A DNA stretch of 64,000 nt, taken from the NCBI GenBank assembly GCA_022661535.1, contig JAKULF010000003.1, forward strand, positions 3,534,001 to 3,598,000, in the 5' to 3' direction. This DNA is from Eutypa lata. Lineage: Eukaryota; Ascomycota; Sordariomycetes; Xylariales; Diatrypaceae. The position numbers and the translations under genes were made by a program. Below the pieces are notes generated by a model that had not been told where the DNA came from, searched no databases, and saw nothing but the letters and a program-made list of their open reading frames with translations. Shown here one piece after another: positions 24,187-34,237 of the stretch (its first letter is position 1; every line of letters begins with the position of its first letter).

Positions 24187-25461
24187 ATGTTTCGGTGGCC
24201 CTGCACACTCGATGCTTCTGTAATATTTTCCACAAACAAGGCCGTTTCTACATCTCAAGCTCGACGCTCATTTGCAGCTGAGCTTGTCTCACACTTGAGA
24301 ATGTATGGTTTCGCACGTGTGCGTAACCCCGGTGTCACCACACCAGATATCAGGAAGCTGTTCAAATATGTACGCCCGTATTGATTGTTCAACCAATATT
24401 CTTATAAAATGATTTATTCTCAATTACCATAGTCACCATTATAAACTTTCTAACTTTATTCTCGTGTGCAGCATCGTGGCTTCTTCAATCTTCCGCTTCC
24501 CGCAAAGCTTCGCGTCCCCCATTCAGGGGGTGATTCTCCGGCAAGGGGCTACTCTCCATGGGCCTATGAAAAAACAGCCATACTGAGGCCTGACCTTCAT
24601 TCTGCCCCAAACCTCAACCTCAACACTACCACGGCTGCTATAAAATCCGAAGGGCTTTCGTCCAATTCATCGTCGACCCAGCATCCAAACGTCCTTGCAG
24701 ACTCAGCTAGGTCGCCATCTAAGCTGCTATTAGATGCAAGGGAGCAGTTTGCGATTGGGCCCCCAAGTGATACTGAATTCCCAACACCTCAACTTGCCGA
24801 AGAACTCCTTCCAGAATTCAACGCAGTAACGAAGAACGCTTATTTGGCTATTGGGCATGCCTGTCGCACGCTTGTTCATGTCATAGAAGAGGGACTAGGT
24901 GCTCCTGTGGATTCCATCAGTAGCCCTGCCGCAGGAGGGCGAGGGGCTGAGTTGAATCTGAACTTCTACCCAGAGGTAGAGAGAGATATCCTGGAAGGCA
25001 GCGCAGATGTGCAGAAAAGTAATGATGCACAGTTGGAAAGCCACGAGGATGCTACTTTGAGACGGATCTGGCCGCACTCTGATCTGGGCGTCGTAAGCGC
25101 CCTGTTTCAAGACGGAGTCGGCGCGACTGGCCTAGAGCTAGAGGTAAGAGAGTCGCCCGGGCACGAGTTCGCGCCGTTATATATCGAAGAGGAAGGCGAC
25201 ATGGCTCTACTCGTTTCAGATACCCTCGAACGATGGACAAACGGTTATTTACGCTCAGCTGTGCATCGGGTAGGATTGCCGCCAGTTACTACTGGGATGA
25301 CCCGTATCCCTGAGCGCAGATCAGCAGTCATGTTCTTCCGCGCTCCGCCAACTGCAGACTTAGGTCCCTTGCCGCACTTCGTTTCTGTTAGTAACCCGGC
25401 TAGATATGAACATGTAACTGCCGGAGAGTATCTAAAGCGTCATAATAGGAGACTCTACTGA
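24187..25461 (+). CDS. 2-oxoglutarate/Fe(II)-dependent dioxygenase (isopenicillin-N-synthase-like fold)
   Basis: Two exons, 24187-24369 and 24472-25461, encode 390 residues. The N-terminal DIOX_N-like part (SFAAELVSHLRMYGFARVRNPGV, then HRGFFNLPLPAKLRVPH) is typical of the plant/fungal IPNS-like superfamily. Metal ligands are visible: H263-x-D265 in WPHSDLGVV and H326 in SAVHRVGLPP, with the 2-oxoglutarate-binding R-x-S near 343-345 in ERRSAVMFF. Between the two halves lies a long serine/threonine/asparagine-rich insertion (about residues 105-160) not usual for the fold, and a further glycine/alanine-rich loop. It should hydroxylate or otherwise oxidise a small molecule using oxygen and 2-oxoglutarate in the cytosol. 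The substrate is unknown; nearby GMC and GNAT genes make a tailoring role in local metabolism possible but unproven. Confidence 0.87.
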
Positions 25462-25700
25462 GCTGCGGGTGAATTACCGTACTAACGGAGGTCCTGGGAT
25501 AATATAGAGGTGAATGTGTACATGGATACAACTCATAGAAGAATATTTCTTACATTACAATGGCCTCAGATGACTAGTTAGATAACTTGGTCGGGCGGGA
25601 CGAACACTTGTAACTATTACAAATAATTACGAGGGCAAGCAGTGATAAGTCAACTTTAGTTCTACTCCTAACTCCTTCCAATACTCTTTCAATGCCGGAT

Positions 25701-27704
25701 TCAGGGTGAATCACTTTTCACATCATGCTGATGTGAAGGCTCGATCTCGCGGTCTAGAAGCGCTGACCGTATATTTCCATTTTCCATTACTTCCTTGATA
25801 GGTCCCGCATAATGTTTTTGTCCCAGGAAAAACCACAGTAGCGCGCAAATGATCAACGCTGCACCGAATACCACCCCTGCATAATTCATATTTTCAGCAG
25901 TTACGGGGAAGTAAGGTGGAAGAACGTTGAATGCAATAGTCAGAAACGAAAACGCGATGGTGAAGATGTTGATCGGGATTCCCCACTTGCCCAGTTCCCA
26001 CGGGCCAAACGGAATATTCTTTCCTGGATGGATACGGCGAACGAGTATGAAGATTGTCGGGAGCACGTATGTTGTGTACTGTCCAAGCAAGGCTAGTGAA
26101 ACCATTGCGTTGAATGCAGTCGTTGATCCCAAGTTGATCAAGCCGAGAATCATGATGATAAGGGCGCTCCACAGGATGGCCCGAACCGGGATGCCGAACC
26201 GGCGATCAACCTACGTGGTTCTGTTAGATTGAAGACTTAGAGACTCACTCGGTAAAAACTCACGTGTGAAAAATAACGAGGGAACGGCAACCCATCGTCG
26301 CGAGCGAAGGCCCAGATGAGCCGAGAGGCTGAGGCTAGCAGGCCCAGTGCCGAGAAAAATATAGATATGATCAAAGCAGAGACCATGGCATTGGTGGCGG
26401 CGTAGGACTTTGTAGCGTTGAAGAAGATCTCGATAATGGGAAATCCGGTCGGTGTATCCAGCGCCGCATTGACATCGCCGATGCAGAAAAGAATCGCTAT
26501 ACTCATCCCGAAGCAAAGAGTGCCGCTCACAATAATACTCCATATCATAGTCCTCGGGACAACGACCGCTGCGTTATCAACTTCCTCGGCTACCTTGCAT
26601 TAGCCTACAATAATTTGACGTTTAAGACTGTTCGTCAGGGGTGGACTCACCCATATGCGAGGCACCGTCTACACCGGAAAAGGCGTAGGTAGACGTTAGA
26701 AGGCCGATGCACCAAGAAACACCGTCACTTTTCCAACCACCGTTATTTGCGAAGGAGTGGAACACGAAGTCGGTAGAGCTTCGCGGGGCTAGGTGCACCA
26801 GGGGAACCAGGATGCAAAAGAAGAAGATGACATGTAATATCAGAGCTAAAGTCTCAAGATGGGGGAAGATTCGAATGCCGAATATGTTGATGAGCACGAT
26901 AACGAGCGTAACGGCCCAGTACATCATCGTTCCATGCCATTGCTGAGGTATGTATGTCTCCGGGTAGTTCAATATGACCAACCCCTGGATCATCGTCGCA
27001 GCCAGGAAGGCAACGCTGGCAGTGACCGCAATTCGCATGAATGCTGTTATCCATCCTATAGGTAGGAGTGTCAAGAGTGCCGACTATTACAAGGGGGGGA
27101 TGAGGAGGTAAACCAACCGGCAAACCAGCTGAATAGAATCGCATAACGAGTAGGTGCCAGTAACGCGACCCAGTGATATTGCCCCCCTGAAGTTGGAGAA
27201 CTAGAAGGTCATCAGTCTCCACAGCCTCGCGCTCTAGCTTACACAGATTTGAATGACAACTTACATCGACGCCATTTCAGCAAGCGAGGCTGCAGTGGCC
27301 AGCGAGCCGAAGAAAGAAAATATCAATCCATATACTAGAGTGGAAGGACCACCATTGATCAACCCGCCCTGGAAAGTCCTACACGATCTGTTAAATAAGG
27401 TATATTTCACACGACGGCAATCATACTGACACAGCAAAGGCTTCCCAGGAGACAAGAACCGTCGTAGAGAAGCTCAGCATAGACGTGAAGCCGAAGTTTT
27501 TCTATCCGTGTTCCAGTTAGCGCAACCCGGCTCAACATCGAAGGCCCGCTTCTCTTTGCTTACACTGATCTGATGCCTCTTGCTCAGAATCGCAACCGTC
27601 CTCGCGTCGAGATCATACGCAGCATTCCTGAGGCGTCCATCTGAATCCGTATTAGACAGCACTCTCTGCCTCAACTGATCCGACGTGAGTCTCGCGACGT
27701 TCAT
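25701..27704 (-). CDS. APC-superfamily amino-acid/GABA-type permease
   Basis: Seven exons on the minus strand: 27704-27564, 27501-27431, 27378-27265, 27200-27118, 27055-26651, 26589-26264 and 26210-25701. All phases agree and give 549 residues. After a soluble N-terminus, KNFGFTSMLSFSTTVLVSWEAF starts the membrane domain; MASISPTSGGQYHWVALLAP is the classic conserved segment of the fungal GABA/choline-type ACT subfamily, and AEEVDNAAVVVPRTM the conserved cytosolic loop. Twelve transmembrane helices are expected. The protein would import GABA, choline or other amino acids at the plasma membrane; specificity is not readable. A CT microsatellite (27851-27869) lies in its promoter. It ends 239 bases from the oxygenase gene, convergent with it. 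Confidence 0.9.
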
Positions 27705-29712
27705 GTTGTCGTCGCGGACGAACCCAACTCAGCGCAACAGTGGGCTGTCGGTTTCTTTTCGTCTAGTAACACAAGAGTTTACACCGAAAATTCGACGAAA
27801 ATCGGCTGACTTGGTTGTCCAAGGGTTAGATCACGCACACAGCCGATGACCTCTCTCTCTCTCTCTCTCGTAGATCTATCTGATGTAAAGATCGTGTACA
27901 AAGTGATGTGTGGGGCAACAATACACATACACAACCAAAAGCCGCGACCGAGATAGCCAGAGTGCTACTCTACCTGCATATAACTACATATTTCTTCCTT
28001 ATTTTTCCTTTCTTCTTTGTGTCTCGTCTGTTATCTCAGCTTGCTAGGGTACGTGCAGCCGCCTTCCCCGCCCCTGGTCTTAGTTCTTACCAGGGGGGAG
28101 GTCCCGCACGGAATGATACTCTACATAAAATCCCCTAGTGTCCGATGTCCCGCGCCTTCGTGTCACAGAACTGTTCTTTTTTCTCTCTCGCGTTTACTTT
28201 CGGCGACAGCAAAGTTTCATCGACTAATACTCGCTCGAATCCTGTAACCGACTTCGAGAATGCCCACCTTCCATACATACACGGCCTGCGAAGTGCGGGA
28301 GGCGCGTGGGACGTCAAGGCACCGAGTATGACGAGGGGTGAGAAAAAAAAGCCTCTGTGATTGGATTGACGTTGGTTATCACCAGGGGTCCTTCATGCAT
28401 GGGACATCTGCTTATTTATTGCTTCTCTTCAGCTGCATGTATGTGCACACCACGCCTGCACGCCTCGATCAGCCGGGCTTGATTCACCATCCTAGAAGAG
28501 CAACAACTCGCGATGTCGGCGTTATCGTAGAATAATGGGTGCATAGTGCAACCCGAGCCGTTCATGCATCAACCTTGTACAATACGGCTCGGGAAGATAG
28601 GGTTCCAAGATGCCCGTCTTTACCATTACGTACATTGGTGTGCCATTCCAGCTGTCGCACGAGGCAGGGTATACTTGTACGGTAGCAGTAGGCTATGTAG
28701 CACCAACAGCTCGAGAAAAGCTTCTCGATGCGGTACCTCGGTTTTCGGTCCTGTAGGCACCCTTATGTAGGCACCCTTGTAAACACAGGCAAGACAAGTG
28801 TAACTAATATCAAGGATTAGGGTTAACCATACTTCAACGACCGAATTCTCAGTAAGTTGAAAAAGGTAAGTGATTGGATACGAATAGGAAGTTAGGGGGC
28901 CGAGTGGGGGAATGTCGCAGTATTACACTACGGCCTGTATGCCCCGAATGATGATGCCTGACTACGGTCTGGTCAACCGCCCTTCGAGATTCTACTCCTG
29001 GCGGGTGGAAAAGCCGAGTAATTGGATCGGGAAATTAGGGGGCGTTGTAGTACTTACCTGCACTAGGGGTGGTCAGGATAGCACATGGAGTCGGTGGCTT
29101 GACGCCTGGCTTCAATACGCCCGACTCCATCACGATATTCAATATTATAGGTAAATCGTAGTTGCTAGTCACATGTTAAGCGTTGGCCTATCATTATTTG
29201 CTTCTTCAACTCGGCCACAGCCAAAAGAAATAGCGGGAAAAGATTCCGTGGTGGTAGAAACGCTGTTGTTGACTGGACCTAGCTGTTGGAGCTATATTGC
29301 AGGGGTACAGCCCTCGGGGTGCGTGCGGGGCGATATACGGCATTCATTAAGCAACATACATAGATAGATATGTACTTAGTATACATCATACAAATGAGTT
29401 TTATTCAGCTGCCGTATATGAGGATCGGGTACTATTAACCATACGCTGGGAGTGGGCAGTCGTATTTTATTCTGGAGCCAGATATGGTTGCATTGGAGTG
29501 TATTGAATAGATTTTCTGCTTAGAGACATGTAGGTCTCGCCTACGCGTGCCGTTTCTCTGCGACGATGGAGGAGCGTTTTGTTTTAATTATACCCCAGAT
29601 GCCCGGATGCATCGAACAATGATCACATTAGATATCACCTTTACACCTAAATGCTGTCTTCAAAAATTATCCCTTCTGATCGTAGTACATTGCTCAACCT
29701 CACCATCTGTTC
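27705..29712. other. Long spacer, no gene seen
   Basis: About 2 kb. The left part is the permease promoter with a CT repeat. The remaining open frames show no domain. A short tandem duplication of TGTAGGCACCCTT lies at about 28752-28780. Two diverged copies of an AGTrATTGGAT...TTAGGGGGC sequence lie at about 28869-28900 and 29016-29044. No coding evidence. Confidence 0.5.
27851..27869. repeat. CT/GA microsatellite in permease promoter
   Basis: A perfect run of CT dinucleotides about 19 bases long, roughly 147 bases upstream of the permease start codon; on the coding (minus) strand it is a GA run. Pyrimidine or GA tracts are common in fungal promoters; no specific role can be assigned. Confidence 0.9.
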
Positions 29713-31220
29713 ATGGCGTCAAACGGTGCTGAGTTTCCCATCAACGGCGGAACTTATGCTCCCTTTGGCGTAATCACCGATGATAACCATGGCTCTTATG
29801 TCATCATTGCTACTTGGGTCTTCGCCTGCATAGCGGTGCTTTTTGTGGTGGTCCGTGTTGTGCTACGAACCTGGACGTCGCAACAGTTCGGATGGGACAA
29901 CGGGCTGATAATAGTCGCACTGGTACAGTACTTGGCAGGGTATATTATCTTGGAAAATGCTGACCTTCATATTTTAGTGCTTTGACATTGGTGAGAGTTT
30001 CTCTACTACCCAGTCGGTCAACTTTGGGTTGGGAAGGCATTCGAACGACCTTAGTGACGACCAAATACGTTCTTATTACCGGGTACGATGTCCTGAATCT
30101 CGAGGGGATCCAGGACTGGTGCTAACGTCAAATTAGAGTATATTTGCCAGCGACATCTTATCCGTCTTTGTATTCGTTCTCTCCAAGCTTTCCCTAGTTG
30201 CCTTGATTGGTCATCTTACTCCGTCAAACAACGTACGAATCGTTCTCAGGTGGTTTACATTCTTCACCATATTATGGGGTATATCAAACGTCTTCTCAGT
30301 CGCATTTCAATGTGGCGCTGGCGTGCCAATGGCAACTTTCAATAGCAAATGTGTCAATGAGGTTGGTTTACTTATGTCAGCACGCTATGACTACAGTATA
30401 ATGTTGATAATGTTTAGATGGCCCTTAACTTCTCGCATGGGATTATTAATATTTTAACGGACCTTGTTCTCGTGATTCTTCCCATCTTCATCATATGGAG
30501 AGTCCACATCGGAAGGGAGCAAAAGCTCATAGTTTTGGGATTGTTTTGGGCACGCGCAGCGTAATACCTCCGTTCATCTTCCCTAGCATCCTTTCTTACG
30601 TATGATCTAGCGTATGTGTTGCCGCTGGCATTCGGCTGGGCACAATGGGGCCGTATCTTTCGGGAGAAGATCCTACTTGTAAGTCATATCGTCTTTTGAG
30701 GTTGTTTCACAGGTAATTGTTAACGAAACGTAGGGAACTACCTGTATCCAAATTTATGGAATCAGTAAGTCTATAGCAGTTTCATATTGGGATAGTTACT
30801 TATTGATATAGGATCACGACGCATCTCAGTGTTATAACCGCTTGCATACCGTCTATCAAACCGTTCTTTGATAGCCTACAATCCAGTCTAATTGACTCGG
30901 GAATACCCAGAAACTACACCTCAAATAACTTTTCCATCGAGTTACGCCCCTGGCGATCGTCTAAGAAAACTCGCAGCAGATCTCCGCGGACATTCCAGTC
31001 ATCATTACGAGGAATGGGCCTCGCTACAACGACTCACAATGAAATCGAAGGCGGAGTTACTAGCGACAATGCTAGTACGAAGCGGTTAACAGACAGTGTG
31101 ATTCATCAACAGCGAGAGGTTGACATTGTGATCGCCGATGCTTCACAAGAATCAAGTGGACCTAAGCCGTCGGATGCAAACCAGGGGACTCGGTTGAGAT
31201 TACCTTCTACTCACCGGTAG
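29713..31220 (+). pseudogene. Degenerate PTH11-like / rhodopsin-type seven-helix membrane protein gene
   Basis: The first exons are intact: 29713-29922, 29978-30082, 30137-30361, then 30418 onward. They encode GSYVIIATWVFACIAVLFVVV, STTQSVNFGLGRH, SIFASDILSVFVFVLSKLSL, VFSVAFQCGAG and the MALNFSHGIINILTDLVLVILP segment, the order typical of fungal PTH11-like integral membrane proteins. The frame then fails: after IVLGLFWARA a TAA occurs at 30562, while the continuation (SVIPPFIFP, then LTYDL, then VITACIPSIKPFFDSLQSSLID at about 30830-30895) appears in other frames. The C-terminal tail runs to 31220. More than one frameshift is needed, so decay is more likely than a missed intron. Intact relatives are plasma-membrane receptors implicated in surface sensing; this copy is probably non-functional. 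Confidence 0.65.
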
Positions 31221-31997
31221 TCATATAGAAAGGAGCCACTTATGTAGAACTACGTTTAAATTATCATGAACATACACTTTCATCCTCCACTATTTTGCCA
31301 TTATATGATGCTATAATACCCCTTCCCCTTTAGACTTAAGACTGAGGAAACAACGTTAATCGCGTATGATATCAGGATAGTGGGCAACAGGAGAAATAGA
31401 TATATCATAGTGGCTTGGCTTAGTTGAGGTTGAATTTAACACTTCATTATTCCAAGTAGGGCAAAGTTTACCTAGACTGGGCGCTTAGCGCGGCACGAGT
31501 AATGGACTCCATATAGTCCTTGGCGCAAAGCTTGTTTCTCCTATTTTTCCTTCCCACTCTTTATCTCTGTGAATAACCGTTGATAACCCCTTATTGGCAC
31601 GTCTGGTTGTAATGATTCTGCTCCCGCCACGAGAAAGTTTTGCATTCGTCCTAAACCCCATTCTAAAGGCGCCTCTAGTATGTATACTATACGCCCCATA
31701 CAGCGTCAGTAATTGTTCAGGTGGTATTATACTACCGTTGCAATCTGCACGCGAGCACTCTGCCCCACGTACAAAATGGATAGTAGGGTCTACTGCATCC
31801 CACTTGACCCCACCTTCAATGCATTTACCTCGGAGCCGATGTAAATATACATCTCAGGTTAACATTCGAAGGTAGGTAACACATCACCCACAGATGGCTT
31901 TAGACCTAGGGGTTTTATTGTTGAATAATTCTAGAATCGAAATGTGTCGTCACCTCATCATATAGTTACACTGCAAGAACTCCGACACATAGTTACA
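31221..31997. other. Intergenic, promoter of the aminomutase gene
   Basis: About 780 bases with no supported gene. The aminomutase leader begins somewhere to the right. Open frame 31594-31875 has no recognisable content. Confidence 0.5.
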
Positions 31998-33651
31998 ATG
32001 AATCATTTCCAATCACATGTTCTGCTAGGGAGGGTAAACATAGTATCATCATATCTCCAGGTTCATTCCTGTAACAGTGCTCAGAAGTTCAAATCAACTT
32101 GTGCACATCGGCGTTTATCAACAAATGACAACATTTCCACTCGTCACCCATATTGGAAGCATATACCTGCTTGGTCAGAGGTGAACGAAGAGGAGTTCCT
32201 AAGTTATCACTGGCAGGTACTAATATCAATCCCGTCGAATAGTTACGTGATACGAATATAAGCTCACACGGCGCAGACCAAGAATTCAGTACATAATACT
32301 CATGGGTTGGCTCAATTTGTGAGACCACTTCTCCCCGAGGTCCTGCCTCAGGAAAATGGATATGGAGAAGGTCCAAAAACGGTAACAGAATTTCTGGACG
32401 ATGTCAAATCTGGGATTCGGCAGGCTCCTATGGCTGTTAAGATTACCCCTTATATACTTAGCTTGATCGATTGGGCAAACCCACTTCACGATCCTCTTCT
32501 ACGCCAGTTCATACCCCTGGGATCTCGTATTCAACCGAATCACCCAAGGGTCACTTTTGACTCCCTGGACGAGACCGGTGACTCACCTGTAAAGGGTATC
32601 ATTCATAGATATCCGGACAAGGCTGTGTTTCTCGGTATGATAACAAGGTTTTTATTGCTAAAGCAAGAGCTAATGGGTGGAATAGCAAGTTCAGTATGCC
32701 CTGTATATTGTCGCAATTGTACACGATCGTACACTGTGGGGGCTGATACGAAGGAACTTAGCAAAACCACAAGATTTCTGCCTGTACAAAAGAAATGGGA
32801 GGTGATGTTCGACTACATTGAGCGCACACCGGTCCTGGAAGACATTCTAGTCTCGGGTGGCGACCTCTATACTCTAAGCCCAGATCAGGTACAAGCGATA
32901 GGGATGCGTCTCCTGAGCATTCCGCATATCTTACGGGTTCGAATTGCTAGCAAAGGACTTGCTATTTGCCCAAGTAGGTTCATCGATCCAAATGATGAGT
33001 GGGGTAGCGTTATAATAGACCTTTCACGCCGCGGTAGAAAAATGGGAAAGAGTGTTGCCCTCCATACACATTTCAACCACCCGCGCGAGATTACGTGGAT
33101 TACTAGATTGGCGGCCCAGAGGCTCTTTGAAGAAGGTGTCACAGTACGGAACCAGACCGTTCTGTTGAATGGGGTCAATAACGATGTCGGTATTATGAAG
33201 TCGTTGATCAAACAACTCTCGTCTATGAACATCCAGCCAGTAAGATTTGAACACTCCCTTTTTTTCTTCCTCTTATTTTTTTCTTCTCTTCTTCTGTCCA
33301 TTTCTCACCGAGATGAATATGTCGAATCATACGCTGACTGTAATGCAGTACTACGTTTTCCAATGCGACATGGTGCGTGGGGTTGAGGATATGCGCACCC
33401 CGCTGCATGAAATCCTGAAACTGGAAGCGTCGATACGCGGCTCGACAGCTGGGTTCATGACTCCAAATTTCGTTGTCAACTTGCCCGGTGGAGGGGGAAA
33501 GCGTCTGGCCTGCTCATATGAGTCATATGATAGAAGCACGGGGCGATCAACATTCTTGTCGCCCGGTAGTAAAGATGCCGGCCGTATTTGGGAATATTGG
33601 GACCCACTGTCTTCACTGCCTACTCCAGCTGATAGGCAAGAGGTGGTGTAG
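31998..33651 (+). CDS. Lysine 2,3-aminomutase-type radical SAM enzyme (KamA family)
   Basis: Three exons, 31998-32216, 32277-33239 and 33349-33651, encode 494 residues with all introns in phase 0. The start is the first in-frame ATG; its first 55 residues are rich in Ser, Arg, His and Asn with almost no acidic residues and end RRLST, like a mitochondrial presequence. YWKHIPAWSEVNEEEFLSY is the usual KamA N-terminal motif. The iron-sulfur motif C-x3-C-x2-C is at Cys214, 218 and 221 (CPVYCRNCTRSY). The PLP-binding lysine sits in NLPGGGGKR (about Lys445). SGGDLYTLSPDQV, HFNHPREIT and NQTVLLNGVNNDV are further family blocks. Known KamA enzymes interconvert L-alpha-lysine and L-beta-lysine using SAM and PLP. 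The gene heads a same-strand trio with an ATP-grasp ligase and a peptide transporter. Substrate could also be another amino acid. Confidence 0.92.
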
Positions 33652-34237
33652 TGCTCTAGGTAGTGCCCAATGAAATAGAGTAGTATTTAGGGCAACTGGC
33701 AGTCTAATACGACGACATAATTGAATGGTTTACGACCTTACTACACCTGAGGTCGCAATACACTCTCGCTTAAGCCACATGTCACTGCGGTTAGGTAGGT
33801 AAGGAGGAAAATTTGCGTCTGCATGGGTAGCGTAATAAATACTCGCGTTAAGTTAACAAAAGAGTATTTGGGCGGTCTAAAGGGGCGTAGATAGGTATGC
33901 ATGTCGGCAATGGAGAATAGTGTTAAATGCAAACCCTAGCAATGCACCGTATTACTTGCAGCGGTAGTTAAGTCCTTAGCACCCCGCTTCGGTAGCTCGC
34001 TTCAGGGGATGTACCCCCTGAAAGTTGGAGGTGACAACAACACAGGGCCATTTCGTCGGTTGGTCTTAAGAGGAAATCATTTTCGTCGGTCTCATAGGAA
34101 GGTATGTGCCATCAGTACTCGGGACTCATCCATTACCCTGGCATCATGATAACGAAATATAGTTGCCTGCTCACGGCCAACGTTCAAGATAAGGACCGTA
34201 AGTATTTCAGTGTAACCCATCCTATGGCTTGGCTTAC
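33652..34237. other. Intergenic between aminomutase and ATP-grasp genes
   Basis: 586 bases. TTTCGTCGGT occurs twice, at about 34051-34060 and 34081-34090. No gene; it should hold the aminomutase 3' end and the ATP-grasp promoter. Confidence 0.5.
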
